Assembly: GCA_019235245.1 (NCBI GenBank)
Contig: JAFAKO010000052.1
Span: forward strand, 1-34,368
Direction: 5' to 3'
Source: Gammaproteobacteria bacterium
GTDB lineage: Bacteria > Pseudomonadota > Gammaproteobacteria > Steroidobacterales > Steroidobacteraceae
Length of the DNA: 34,368 nt
Below the pieces are notes generated by a model, which was given only the letters and a program-made list of their open reading frames with translations, searched no databases and had not been told where the DNA came from. Made by a program: the position numbers and the translations under genes. Positions 7,688 through 18,088 of this stretch are shown here, piece by piece. Position 1 is the stretch's first letter; each line of letters begins with the position of its first letter.

Positions 7688-9346
7688 GTGGGCCGCGACC
7701 CGGTCACCTTGCTCGCCGCCGCCGCGGCGCCTGCGGCGCCCTCGCGGCTGCGCGAGCCGGGCGCGCTCTTCGGCGCCGAGCGCGCCAACTCGATGGGTGC
7801 CGACTTCGGCGATCCGGTGTCACTCGCCGCGCTCGAGGCGGAGGTGCGCGCCCAGGCTGAGGTGGTCCACACGGGCGGTCCCCTGTTGAATGGCCGCCCG
7901 ACCCGGGACCTCGCGGTCGCGGTCACCTCGCCCGCGGATCGAAGCGTCGTCGTCGGCCACACCCGCGATGCCACCGCCCGGGAGATCCGCGAGGCGATGG
8001 CGGCGGCCGCCGCGGCCCAGCCGGCCTGGGACGCGTCCGGGGCCGAGGCGCGTGCGGCCTGCCTCACGCGCGCGGCCGATCTGCTGCAGGCAAGGCGCGG
8101 GACGTTCCTCAGTCTGCTGATCCGCGAGGGCGGCAAGACCCTGCCCGATGCGATGGCGGAGCTGCGCGAGGCCGTCGACTTCTGCCGCTACTACGCGGCG
8201 CGCGGGCGCGAGCTTTTCGGTGCGCCCGAGCAGCTGCCGGGTCCGACCGGCGAGCGCAACACGCTCTCGCTCGAGGGACGCGGCGTGTTCGTGTGCATCA
8301 GTCCGTGGAATTTCCCGCTCGCGATCTTCACCGGTCAGATCACCGCGGCGCTCATGGCGGGCAACGCCGTGGTCGCGAAACCCGCGCCCGCGACGCCGCT
8401 GGTCGCGCATGCCATGACGCGCCTGTTGCACGAGGCCGGCGTGCCGCCGCAGGTGCTGCAGCTGACACCGGCCGACGGACCGCCTTTCGGCGAGGTCGCG
8501 CTGAACCATGCCGCGCTCGCCGGCGTCGCCTTCACCGGCTCGACGGCTACCGCCAGCACCATCAATCGCACTCTCGCCGGCCGCGACGGCGCCATCGTTC
8601 CCCTGATCGCCGAGACCGGTGGGGTGAATGCCATGGTGGTCGATGCCACGGCTCTGACGGAGCAGGTGGTGGACGATGCGCTCACCTCCGCCTTCACGAG
8701 CGCCGGCCAGCGCTGTTCGGCGCTGCGCGTGCTGTACCTGCAGGAGGAGATCGCCGAGCGCGTCGTCGGCATGCTGATCGGCGCGATGCGCGAGCTGAAG
8801 ATCGGACCGCCGGAGGAGCGGTCGACGGATATCGGCCCTGTGATCAGCGAGGCCGCGCGCGAGCGACTCGCGCGGCACGCCGAGCGCATGCGGCGCGAGG
8901 CACGGCTGCTGTATGCCTGCGAGCTCGATCCGGCGCTCGCCCGCAAGGGTAGCTTCTTTGCGCCGCAGCTCTTCGAGCTGCAGCGGCTCGATCAGCTGCG
9001 CACCGAGGAGTTCGGGCCGATCCTGCACGTCGCGCGTTACCGCAGCGATGCGCTGCCGCAGGTGCTCAGCGCGATCCGGGCGACCGGTTTCGGTCTCACG
9101 CTCGGCATCCACACGCGCGTCGAGAGCCTCGCCGAGCACGTGTTCCGCGCGCTGCCGGTCGGTAACACCTACGTCAACCGCAATATGATCGGCGCGGTCG
9201 TCGGCGTTCAGCCCTTCGGCGGCCAGGGGCTCTCCGGGACCGGACCCAAGGCAGGCGGGCCGCACTACCTGCTGCGCTTCGCCAACGAGCGCACACTCAC
9301 CATCAACACCGCCGCCATCGGTGGCAACGTCGAGCTATTGTCGTAG
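7688..9346 (+). CDS. putA: Pyrroline-5-carboxylate dehydrogenase half of PutA
   Basis: 552 codons directly after the TAG and in the same frame as the PRODH half, encoding the NAD-dependent glutamate-semialdehyde dehydrogenase domain. The nucleotide-binding and catalytic parts are intact: SPWNFPLAIFTGQI, FTGSTATASTINR, the general-base Glu in AETGGVNAM, the catalytic Cys in SAGQRCSALR (about residue 343 of this part), and the C-terminal QPFGGQGLSGTGPKAGG loop. Together the halves would make about 1,040 residues, the size of bifunctional PutA proteins without extra domains. Independent translation could start at the GTG abutting the stop (7688), with GGTGGAG just before it, by termination-reinitiation. 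An alternative internal ATG is at 7794. The linker DPVTLLAAAAAP matches the DPV segment of intact PutA. Confidence 0.9.
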   Translation: MGRDPVTLLAAAAAPAAPSRLREPGALFGAERANSMGADFGDPVSLAALEAEVRAQAEVVHTGGPLLNGRPTRDLAVAVTSPADRSVVVGHTRDATAREIREAMAAAAAAQPAWDASGAEARAACLTRAADLLQARRGTFLSLLIREGGKTLPDAMAELREAVDFCRYYAARGRELFGAPEQLPGPTGERNTLSLEGRGVFVCISPWNFPLAIFTGQITAALMAGNAVVAKPAPATPLVAHAMTRLLHEAGVPPQVLQLTPADGPPFGEVALNHAALAGVAFTGSTATASTINRTLAGRDGAIVPLIAETGGVNAMVVDATALTEQVVDDALTSAFTSAGQRCSALRVLYLQEEIAERVVGMLIGAMRELKIGPPEERSTDIGPVISEAARERLARHAERMRREARLLYACELDPALARKGSFFAPQLFELQRLDQLRTEEFGPILHVARYRSDALPQVLSAIRATGFGLTLGIHTRVESLAEHVFRALPVGNTYVNRNMIGAVVGVQPFGGQGLSGTGPKAGGPHYLLRFANERTLTINTAAIGGNVELLS

Positions 9347-9409
9347 CGGCCGCGTCTACGCCTGCCAACATGCATCGCACGCCTGGCGCGCGGATAGTTA
9401 GGCTCGCGG
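9347..9409. other. Convergent spacer between putA and the yyaL-like gene
   Basis: A 63-base gap between two convergent genes. It holds no ORF. Its last part is the left arm of the inverted repeat described at 9393-9418. Confidence 0.5.

Positions 9410-9418
<9 letters not shown>
9393..9418. terminator. Perfect inverted repeat across the yyaL-like stop codon
   Basis: GATAGTTAG and CTAACTATC form a perfect 9-base stem around an 8-base loop (gctcgcgg). The right arm contains the TAG stop of the leftward gene (9412-9410). The stem is AT-rich in a GC-rich setting and sits between convergent genes, so a bidirectional transcript-end structure is plausible. No T-run follows on either strand, so this is not a classic intrinsic terminator. 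Confidence 0.4.
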
Positions 9419-11578
<2,160 letters not shown>

Positions 11579-11694
11579 GCTGCGCAGCCTGTGTTCGTGG
11601 CGATCATAGCGCGATTGCGCCGGCCGAGGGCCGGCGGCGAGGCGTTTTTACCGATTCGGTATAATCTCGCTTCGTCTGTTGCGCCTCCGATCCC
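11579..11694. promoter_or_regulatory. Divergent promoter region between yyaL-like gene and rlmI
   Basis: A perfect TATAAT on the plus strand (11660-11665) predicts an rlmI mRNA starting near 11672 with a leader of about 22 bases; no clear -35 is visible. On the minus strand TATGAT (11608-11603) is a candidate -10 for the yyaL-like gene. Between them lies a perfect GC hairpin, CGCCGGCC-GAG-GGCCGGCG (11618-11636), followed 8 bases later by a T-run. It lies upstream of the rlmI -10, so it is unlikely to be a leader terminator for that promoter; it could be a protein-binding site. Confidence 0.55.
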
Positions 11695-12930
11695 ATGTCA
11701 CTGCCGGCAACTTCCCCGACACTACCCGTCGAGCACTCCGCCCCCGTGCTGCGCCTCAAGCGTGGCGAGGAGCGGCGCCTGCTCGCCGGCCACCTTTGGG
11801 TCTTCAGCAACGAGATCGACACCGAGCGGACTCCCCTGGTGCAGTTCGCGCCCGGCGCGCTGGCCGTGCTGCGCTCGCACCGCGACGCCTTCCTCGCTTA
11901 CGCCTACGTCAACCCGCACGCCTTGATCTGCGCACGCATTCTCTCGCGCGATCCGCTCCAGCCAGTGAACGACGAGCTCATCGGCGCGCGCCTGCGCGCC
12001 GCGCTGGCGCTGCGCGAGCGGCTCGGCGATGCCCGCTACTGCCGGTGGGTGTTCGGCGAGTCGGACCTGTTGCCGGGACTGGTGCTCGATCGCTACGGCG
12101 AGGTGGTGGTGGGTCAGATCGCCACCGCCGGGATGGAGGCGCTGCGCGCGACGCTCGAGAGTGCCGTGCGCCACGTGGTGCAGCCGCAGGCGCTCATCTG
12201 GAAGAACGACTCGGCGGCCCGCGACCTGGAGCAGCTGCCGCACGTGGTGCACGCCGCCTGCGGCGAGCTGCCCGCGGAGGTCGCGGTGGTGGAGGCCGGG
12301 CTGAGCTTCGCGGCGCCGCTCGCCGCGGGCCAGAAGACCGGTTGGTTCTACGACCAGAGCGGCAATCGCGCGCGGCTGCGGCGTTATATCGCGCCCGGCG
12401 CGCGCGTGCTCGATGTGTGCTCCTATGTCGGCGCCTGGGCAATCACCGCGCTGCGTGCCGGGGCGGCGCAGGCCTGTTGCGTGGACTCATCCGCGGCAGC
12501 GTTGGAATACGCCACGGCCAACGCCCGGCGCAACGCGGCCACGATCGAGCCGCTGCGTGCGGACGCGTTCGATGCGCTCCGTACGCTCCTCGCTCAGGGG
12601 GCGCAGTTCGATGTCGTAGTGCTCGACCCGCCGGCCTTCATCAAGCGCAAGAAGGATATTCCGCAGGGCCAGGCGGCCTACCGCAAGCTCAACCAGCTGG
12701 CGTTGGGACTGCTGGCGGCAGGGGGCCTGCTGGTGTCCTGCTCCTGTTCCTATCACCTCTCGGCCGAGGAGCTGCTCGCGGCGATCCAGGCAGCAGCGCG
12801 CCACAGCGGCCGCTTCGTACAGGTCCTCGAGGCCGCCGGGCAGTCGCCCGATCATCCGCTGCATCCGGCGATTCCGGAGACGCGTTACCTCAAAGCGTTC
12901 TTCTGCCGCGTGACGCGCGCGGTCGGCTAA
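11695..12930 (+). CDS. rlmI: Class I SAM-dependent 23S rRNA cytosine methyltransferase (RlmI type)
   Basis: 411 aa. It probably makes 5-methylcytosine in 23S rRNA (position 1962 in E. coli). The N-terminal PUA RNA-binding domain covers about residues 17-90 (LRLKRGEERRLLAGHLWVFSNEI). A central EEHEE-like region and the RFM/Rossmann methyltransferase domain follow. Typical signatures are GQKTGWFYDQSGNR, the SAM-binding VLDVCSYVGAWAI and VVVLDPPAFIKRKKD, with the cysteine-rich VSCSCSYHLS near residue 350 matching the catalytic Cys region. It heads a plus-strand run with lgt 12 bases downstream. RlmK-like or unassigned specificity within the same family cannot be excluded. Confidence 0.85.
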   Translation: MSLPATSPTLPVEHSAPVLRLKRGEERRLLAGHLWVFSNEIDTERTPLVQFAPGALAVLRSHRDAFLAYAYVNPHALICARILSRDPLQPVNDELIGARLRAALALRERLGDARYCRWVFGESDLLPGLVLDRYGEVVVGQIATAGMEALRATLESAVRHVVQPQALIWKNDSAARDLEQLPHVVHAACGELPAEVAVVEAGLSFAAPLAAGQKTGWFYDQSGNRARLRRYIAPGARVLDVCSYVGAWAITALRAGAAQACCVDSSAAALEYATANARRNAATIEPLRADAFDALRTLLAQGAQFDVVVLDPPAFIKRKKDIPQGQAAYRKLNQLALGLLAAGGLLVSCSCSYHLSAEELLAAIQAAARHSGRFVQVLEAAGQSPDHPLHPAIPETRYLKAFFCRVTRAVG

Positions 12931-12942
12931 ACTTCGCGCTGC

Positions 12943-13758
12943 ATGCTCGTCTACCCCGGATTCAACCCGATCGCGTTCGAGATCGGCCGCGTCAAGGTTC
13001 ACTGGTACGGCATCATGTACCTGCTGGGTTTTGCCGCGGCCTGGTGGCTCGCGCGGCGGCGCGCCGCCCGGCCCGGCTCGACCTGGAAGCCGCACGATGT
13101 CGATGATCTGATCTTCTTCGCCATGCTCGGGGTGATCCTCGGCGGGCGTATCGGCTACGTGCTGTTCTACGGCCTGAGCTTCTGGGCGAGCGACCCGTGG
13201 TATCCGCTGAAGATCTGGGAAGGCGGCATGTCCTTTCACGGCGGGCTGATCGGTGCCCTCGTAGCACTCGCGCTGTTCGCCTGGCGCCGCGACCGCAACG
13301 TCGCCGACGTCTACGACTTCACCGCGCCGCTGCCGGCGCTCGGGCTGTTCTTCGGCCGCATCGGCAACTTCATCAACAGCGAGCTGTGGGGCAAGGTGAC
13401 CACCGTGCCGTGGGGCTTCCGCGTGAACGGCGAGGTACGCCACGCCTCGCAGCTCTACGAGGCGACCCTCGAGGGGCTGCTGCTGTTCGCGGTCCTGTGG
13501 TGGTTCACCGCGCGTCCCCGGCCACGCCTCGCGCCCTCGGGGCTGTTCCTGGTCATCTATGGCGTGGCGCGCTTTCTCATCGAGTTCGTGCGCGTGCCGG
13601 ACGAGCACATCGGCTACCTCGCCGGCGGCTGGCTCACCGAAGGGCAGGTGCTGTCGATGCCGATGATCCTGGCCGGGCTGGTGATGCTCGCCTGGGCGTA
13701 CCGCGCCCGCCAACCCTCGGGCAACTTCCTGCCCGCCGCAGCGACGCCGGCACGATGA
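12943..13758 (+). CDS. lgt: Prolipoprotein diacylglyceryl transferase
   Basis: Integral inner-membrane enzyme (271 aa) that moves diacylglycerol from phosphatidylglycerol to the lipobox Cys, the first step of lipoprotein maturation. About seven hydrophobic segments are visible. Hallmarks are [35 protein letters not shown] (the HGGL motif) and the signature [13 protein letters not shown] with its essential Asn and Arg. At least two lipoprotein substrates are encoded in this window (the 22170 and 33419 genes). Start ATG at 12943; a weak TAAACT box overlaps the rlmI stop just upstream. The last four bases overlap thyA (ATGA). Confidence 0.96.
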   Translation: MLVYPGFNPIAFEIGRVKVHWYGIMYLLGFAAAWWLARRRAARPGSTWKPHDVDDLIFFAMLGVILGGRIGYVLFYGLSFWASDPWYPLKIWEGGMSFHGGLIGALVALALFAWRRDRNVADVYDFTAPLPALGLFFGRIGNFINSELWGKVTTVPWGFRVNGEVRHASQLYEATLEGLLLFAVLWWFTARPRPRLAPSGLFLVIYGVARFLIEFVRVPDEHIGYLAGGWLTEGQVLSMPMILAGLVMLAWAYRARQPSGNFLPAAATPAR

Positions 13759-14549
13759 GGCAGTATCTCGAGCTGCTGCAGCGCATCCGCACGCGGGGTG
13801 TGCGCAAGGAGGACCGCACCGGTACCGGCACGCTGTCGCTGTTCGGCGAGCAGATGCGCTTCGATCTCGAGGTCGGCTTCCCGCTGGTCACGACCAAGAA
13901 GGTCCATCTGCCCGCGGTGGTCTACGAGCTGCTGTGGTTCCTGCGCGGCGACACCAACGTCGCCTGGCTGCACGAGCACGGCGTGAGCATCTGGGACGAG
14001 TGGGCCGATGAGCGTGGCGAGCTCGGTCCGGTCTACGGGCGGCAGTGGCGCGCCTGGGCCACCGCCGATGGCCGCCACATCGACCAGATCGCCGCGGCCC
14101 TCGAGCAGCTGCGGCGCGATCCCGACTCCCGCCGCATCCTGGTGAGTGCCTGGAACGTCGGCGAGCTCGAGCGCATGCGCCTCATGCCCTGTCACGCCTT
14201 CTTCCAGCTGTACGTGGCGGGCGGCCGCCTGTCCTGTCAGCTGTACCAGCGCAGCGCCGACATGTTTCTCGGTGTGCCGTTCAACATTGCCAGCTATGCG
14301 CTGCTCACGCACCTCATCGCGCAGCAAAGCGAGCTGCGCGCCGGCGAGCTGGTATGGACCGGCGGCGACTGTCACCTCTACCTCAATCATCTCGAGCAGG
14401 CCGACCTGCAGCTGCAGCGCACGCCGCTGCCGCTGCCGCGCCTCGAGATCCGGCGCCGCCCGCCGAGCATCTTCGAGTATCGCTACGAGGACATCGAGTT
14501 CGTGAACTACCAGCATCACGCGCCGATCCGCGCACCGGTGGCGGTATGA
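13755..14549 (+). CDS. thyA: Thymidylate synthase
   Basis: Converts dUMP to dTMP using methylene-tetrahydrofolate. The track ORF begins at 13197, but the true start is the ATG at 13755 overlapping the lgt stop (ATGA). That gives 264 aa, the same length as E. coli Thy[27 protein letters not shown] opens the protein. The catalytic nucleophile is Cys146 in [13 protein letters not shown], matching E. coli numbering. Further signatures are [29 protein letters not shown] and a C-terminal RAPVAV like the canonical KAPVAI tail. Dihydrofolate made here is recycled by the folA product encoded about 2.5 kb downstream. The stop overlaps the SET gene start by four bases (ATGA). Confidence 0.97.
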   Translation: MRQYLELLQRIRTRGVRKEDRTGTGTLSLFGEQMRFDLEVGFPLVTTKKVHLPAVVYELLWFLRGDTNVAWLHEHGVSIWDEWADERGELGPVYGRQWRAWATADGRHIDQIAAALEQLRRDPDSRRILVSAWNVGELERMRLMPCHAFFQLYVAGGRLSCQLYQRSADMFLGVPFNIASYALLTHLIAQQSELRAGELVWTGGDCHLYLNHLEQADLQLQRTPLPLPRLEIRRRPPSIFEYRYEDIEFVNYQHHAPIRAPVAV

Positions 14550-15046
14550 GCCGCGCGCGCCGCGAGGCCGCGCCGCTGCTCGAGGTGCGGGACTCGCCGC
14601 TGCACGGGCTCGGGGTGTTCGCAGCGCGCCGCATCCGCAAGGGTACGCGCGTCGTCGAATATCTCGGCGAGCGTGTCTCGCATGCCGAGGCCGACCGCCG
14701 CTACGAGTACAAGGACGCCGGCGATGCCCACACGTTCCTGTTCATCGTCGATGCGCGCACCGTCATCGACGCCGGCGTCGGCGGCAACGAGGCGCGCTTC
14801 GTGAATCACTCCTGTGATCCCAACTGCGAGTCGGTGATCGAAGGCCGGCGGGTGTTCATCGAGGCCGTGCGCGACATCGAGCCCGGTGAGGAGCTCACCT
14901 ACGACTATCAGATCCAGCGCGAGGCCGACGATCCGCCGGATGTCGATGCGATCTTCGCCTGCCGCTGCGGCAGCGGGCGCTGCCGCGGCAGCATGCTGTG
15001 GCCGCCGCGGCGCACCGCCGCGCGCGCGCCGGCGCCGCGCCGCTGA
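14546..15046 (+). CDS. SET-domain protein lysine methyltransferase
   Basis: A 166-aa stand-alone SET domain, a fold best known from eukaryotic histone methyltransferases but also present in some bacteria. The start is the ATG at 14546 (track ORF begins earlier), overlapping the thyA stop. Motifs in order: [26 protein letters not shown], the SAM/lysine-channel [22 protein letters not shown] with the catalytic-region Tyr, and a post-SET cysteine cluster CRCGSGRC that would bind zinc with the upstream Cys. The C-terminal tail is Arg/Ala/Pro-rich. The target protein is unknown; coupling to thyA does not prove a shared pathway. Confidence 0.9.
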   Translation: MSRARREAAPLLEVRDSPLHGLGVFAARRIRKGTRVVEYLGERVSHAEADRRYEYKDAGDAHTFLFIVDARTVIDAGVGGNEARFVNHSCDPNCESVIEGRRVFIEAVRDIEPGEELTYDYQIQREADDPPDVDAIFACRCGSGRCRGSMLWPPRRTAARAPAPRR

Positions 15047-15072
15047 GCCACGGCACGGCTGCGGACAAACCA

Positions 15073-16932
15073 GTGAACAACTCCCGCCGACCCGGCCTGT
15101 CCTCGATCGTCGGCGCCATCGGCATCGTCTATGGCGACATCGGCACCAGCCCGCTCTATGCCCTGCAGCAGGCGGTGGGCGAGGCGGGCACCTTCGACGC
15201 CGCGGCGGTGCGCGGGGTGCTGTCGCTGATCTTCTGGGCGCTCGCCGTCTCCGTCACGCTCAAGTACGTCACGATCATCATGCGCGCCGACAATGACGGC
15301 GAGGGCGGGATCCTGGCGCTGTTTGCGCTCGCCCAGCGGCGGCTGATCCACGGCAGCACCTGGGCCAAGGTGTGCGTCGGACTCGCCCTCGCCGGCACCG
15401 CCTTCTTCTTCTGCGACGCCCTCATCACGCCGGCCATCTCGGTGCTGAGCGCGGTCGAGGGCCTCGAGCTCCTCAGCCCCAATCTCAAGCAGGCGGTGGT
15501 GCCGATCACGCTCATCGTGCTGGCGGTGCTGTTCGCCTACCAGCGGCACGGCACTGCGCGGGTCGGGAGCCTGTTCGGCCCGGTCATGGTGGTCTGGTTC
15601 CTGGTCATCGCCGCGATCGGTATCTTTCCGATCCTGCGCCACCCGGAGGTCCTCACGGCGCTCAACCCGCTCGCGGGGGTCGAGCTGCTCGCACGCCGTC
15701 CGCAGGTGGCGCTCGCGGTGATCGGCGCGGTGTTCCTCGCGCTCACCGGTGCCGAGGCGCTGTACGCCGACATGGGCCACTTCGGCCGGGCGCCGGTGCG
15801 CGTCTCCTGGTACACGCTGGTGGCGCCGGCGCTCGTCATCAACTATTTCGGACAGGGCGCGCTGCTGCTCGAGCTCGGTAAGCCGGTGGAGCATCCGCTC
15901 TTCCAGCTGGTGCCCGCCGCGGTGCTGCCGTGGCTGGTGCTGCTCGCGACCGCGGCGACCGTCATCGCCTCGCAGGCCGTCATCTCCGGTGCATTTTCCA
16001 TGGCACGCCAGGCGGTGCACCTCGATCTGCTGCCGCGCCTGCGCGTGCTGCAGACCTCGGCGCTCGAGCACGGACAGATCTACGTACCCATGGTCAACTG
16101 GCTGGTGTTCATCGCCGTCTGTGGGTTCGTGATCGGCTTCGGCTCCTCGGACGCGCTCTCGGGTGCGTACGGCGCGGCGGTGGTCGGCACGATGGTCGTC
16201 ACCACCATCCTCGGCGGCTTCGTCGCCGCGACCCAGTGGAACTGGCCGAAGTGGCAGATCGCGGCCCTCTTCGGGCTGATGCTGGTCACCGACCTCGCCT
16301 ATGTCGCCGGCAACATGACCAAGGTGCCGACCGGAGGCTGGATCCCGCTCACCCTCGGCGCACTCCTGTGCCTCATCTTCACCACCTGGCGCAACGGGCG
16401 GCTGGAGCTGCGCGCCGCGCTCGCCAAGCTCGCCGTACCGCGCAGCGAGCTGCCGAAGCTGGTCTCGGGCGTCCACCGCGTGCCGGGCACGGGCGTGTTC
16501 CTCGCCAGCAATCCGCAGCTGGTCCCCTCGGCGCTGATCCGCAACATCGAGCACAACGCGGTGGTGCACCAGCGCGTCATCATTCTCAACGTCGAGATCG
16601 CCGACTCGCCACGCCAGGATCCGGTGCGTCGGCTGCAGATCGAGGAGGTGCTGCCGGGGGTGTTTTATGTCACGGCGCGCTTCGGCTTCATGGAGACCGC
16701 CGATGTGGCCGAGGCGCTCAAGGCATGCCGCGCACGCGGGCTGCGCGTATTCACCGAGGACAGCTCGTTCTTCGTCGGCCGCCACGTGGTGCGCGCGCGT
16801 CCGCTCACCGGGCTGCGCGGCCTGCAGCGCCGGCTGTTTGCCCGCATGCAGCAGTACAGCACCCAGGCGGCGGAGTTCTTCCGCATGCCCTTCCGCGACG
16901 TGGTCATCCTTAACACCGCGGTGGAGATCTGA
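15073..16932 (+). CDS. kup: Kup-type low-affinity potassium uptake protein
   Basis: Inner-membrane K+/H+ symporter of the KUP/HAK/KT family with about 12 transmembrane segments and a cytoplasmic C-terminal region. The family signature VYGDIGTSPLYALQQ starts near residue 17, followed by RADNDGEGGILALFAL and GAEALYADMGHFG. I choose the GTG at 15073, giving 619 aa, close to E. coli Kup (622). The track's GTG at 14998 would add 25 Ala/Arg-rich residues overlapping the SET gene and has no support. There is a 26-base gap after the SET gene, so it probably shares the rlmI-lgt-thyA transcript. Confidence 0.95.
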   Translation: MNNSRRPGLSSIVGAIGIVYGDIGTSPLYALQQAVGEAGTFDAAAVRGVLSLIFWALAVSVTLKYVTIIMRADNDGEGGILALFALAQRRLIHGSTWAKVCVGLALAGTAFFFCDALITPAISVLSAVEGLELLSPNLKQAVVPITLIVLAVLFAYQRHGTARVGSLFGPVMVVWFLVIAAIGIFPILRHPEVLTALNPLAGVELLARRPQVALAVIGAVFLALTGAEALYADMGHFGRAPVRVSWYTLVAPALVINYFGQGALLLELGKPVEHPLFQLVPAAVLPWLVLLATAATVIASQAVISGAFSMARQAVHLDLLPRLRVLQTSALEHGQIYVPMVNWLVFIAVCGFVIGFGSSDALSGAYGAAVVGTMVVTTILGGFVAATQWNWPKWQIAALFGLMLVTDLAYVAGNMTKVPTGGWIPLTLGALLCLIFTTWRNGRLELRAALAKLAVPRSELPKLVSGVHRVPGTGVFLASNPQLVPSALIRNIEHNAVVHQRVIILNVEIADSPRQDPVRRLQIEEVLPGVFYVTARFGFMETADVAEALKACRARGLRVFTEDSSFFVGRHVVRARPLTGLRGLQRRLFARMQQYSTQAAEFFRMPFRDVVILNTAVEI

Positions 16933-16961
16933 CCTGACATACGGCTCCGTATCGCGACACG

Positions 16962-16992
16962 TTGACTTTCGCGCACGCACCCCTGCAATAAT
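16962..16992 (+). promoter_or_regulatory. folA promoter with extended -10, probably leaderless
   Basis: TTGACT (16962-16967), a 19-base spacer and TGC-AATAAT (16984-16992) make a -35 plus extended -10 promoter in the gap after kup. The predicted start is near base 16999, only one or two bases before the folA ATG at 17001, and no Shine-Dalgarno sequence is present. folA is therefore likely to have its own, almost leaderless transcript. Confidence 0.6.
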
Positions 16993-17000
16993 CCGTGGCC

Positions 17001-17528
17001 ATGAGCGCCGGGCCACCGTTGATATCTCTGATGGTCGCCATGGCGCAGAACGGCGTGATCGGGCGCGATAACTCCCTCCCCTGGCGTCTCCCCGAGGATC
17101 TCAAGCGCTTCCGGGCTTTCACCCTCGGCAAGCCGATCCTCATGGGCCGCAAGACCTTCGAGTCCATCGGCCGGCCGCTGCCGGGGCGCACCAACCTCGT
17201 GTTGACCCGCGACCGCAGCTGGTCCGCGCCCGGGGTGATCGTGGTCCACTCGGTCGAGGACGCGCTGGCGCATGCCAGCTCGAGCAACGAGCTGGTGGTG
17301 ATCGGTGGCGCGGAGATCTACCGCCTGGTGCTGCCGTTCGCGCGTAGGATCTATCTGACCCACGTGCACGCCGATGTGCCGGGCGATATCACCTTTCCCG
17401 AGTTCGACTCGACGCAGTGGGCCGATGTCGAGTGCAGCAGCCAGCCGGCCGACGAAGAGCATGCGTACCCGCTCACCTTCGTGACGCTCGAGCGCCGCAA
17501 TGCTCCCGAGGTGCCGCGTCAGCATTGA
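17001..17528 (+). CDS. folA: Dihydrofolate reductase
   Basis: Reduces dihydrofolate to tetrahydrofolate with NADPH; it complements the upstream thyA, which generates dihydrofolate. 175 aa from the ATG at 17001; the track's GTG at 16995 adds only two residues and sits within the promoter's start region. Motifs: MVAMAQNGVIGRDNSLPWRLPEDLKRF with the catalytic Asp in LPED, the NADPH-binding PILMGRKTFESIGRPLPGR, and VVIGGAEIYRLVLP. Slightly longer than E. coli FolA (159 aa) through a C-terminal extension. It converges on the GNAT gene with a 32-base gap in which I see no clear terminator. Confidence 0.96.
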   Translation: MSAGPPLISLMVAMAQNGVIGRDNSLPWRLPEDLKRFRAFTLGKPILMGRKTFESIGRPLPGRTNLVLTRDRSWSAPGVIVVHSVEDALAHASSSNELVVIGGAEIYRLVLPFARRIYLTHVHADVPGDITFPEFDSTQWADVECSSQPADEEHAYPLTFVTLERRNAPEVPRQH

Positions 17529-17560
17529 GCGGGTCCGCAACCGCGGGGCCTGGCTGCAGC

Positions 17561-18082
17561 TCAGCGCAGTGACTTGAAGAAGAAGGTGGTCGCACAGGGC
17601 CGGCCGTCCGGATAGAGCGCATAGTCCGGAACGACACCGACACGCTGCCAGCCGTGGCGGGCGTACAGGCGCGCGGCCTCCGCGCTGGCGGTGTCGAGCA
17701 CGAGGAGAGTGCGCCCCGCTTCGCGTGCGCACTCCTCGGCCGCAGTCAGCAGCGCGCTCCCCACGCCGCGGCGCCGCGCCCGCCGGTGTACCAGCATCTT
17801 CGCGAACTCCGCGCGGTGCGGCTGATTCTCGGGGAGATCGAGCAGCACCTGCACGCTGCCGACGATGCCCGCGCCATCGTGCGCCGCCACCACCAGCCGC
17901 TCGCCGCGCATGGCGCTCGCGGCGACCTCGCGCCAGTACCCCTCGGCCTTGTGTGCCGGCAGCGGTAGCATGAAGCTCACGGAGGCGCCGCCCTCGACAC
18001 AGTCGGTCAGAACCGCGGCGAGCTCCTGCACCGCGCGCTCATCGAAGGACCGCAGACGCTGCACACGGACCGTGGAGCCCAC
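17561..18082 (-). CDS. GNAT family N-acetyltransferase
   Basis: A 173-aa acetyl-CoA-dependent acyltransferase. Visible motifs are AGIVGSVQVLLDLPENQ, the MLVHRRARRRGVGSALLTAA pyrophosphate-binding loop (R/Q-x-x-G-x-G/A) near residues 95-115, and SAEAARLYARHGWQRVGVVPDYALYPDG near the C-terminus. Last gene of the kynurenine operon, six bases after the kmo stop. The start is the GTG at 18082; another GTG six codons further on is possible. Substrate unknown: an amino or aromatic-amine compound is suggested only by position. Relatives of similar sequence are often annotated as amino-acid or antibiotic acetyltransferases without proof. Confidence 0.82.
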   Translation of the reverse strand: MGSTVRVQRLRSFDERAVQELAAVLTDCVEGGASVSFMLPLPAHKAEGYWREVAASAMRGERLVVAAHDGAGIVGSVQVLLDLPENQPHRAEFAKMLVHRRARRRGVGSALLTAAEECAREAGRTLLVLDTASAEAARLYARHGWQRVGVVPDYALYPDGRPCATTFFFKSLR

Positions 18083-18088
18083 CCCGCG

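Noticed and set aside
14908-17016. 702-codon minus-strand ORF
   Set aside because: Antisense shadow of kup; charged, repetitive translation (HRD/EQR-rich) without domain signatures.
17529-17560. Terminator between folA and the GNAT gene
   Set aside because: Short GC-rich inverted matches are present but no stable stem with a T-run, so nothing is called.
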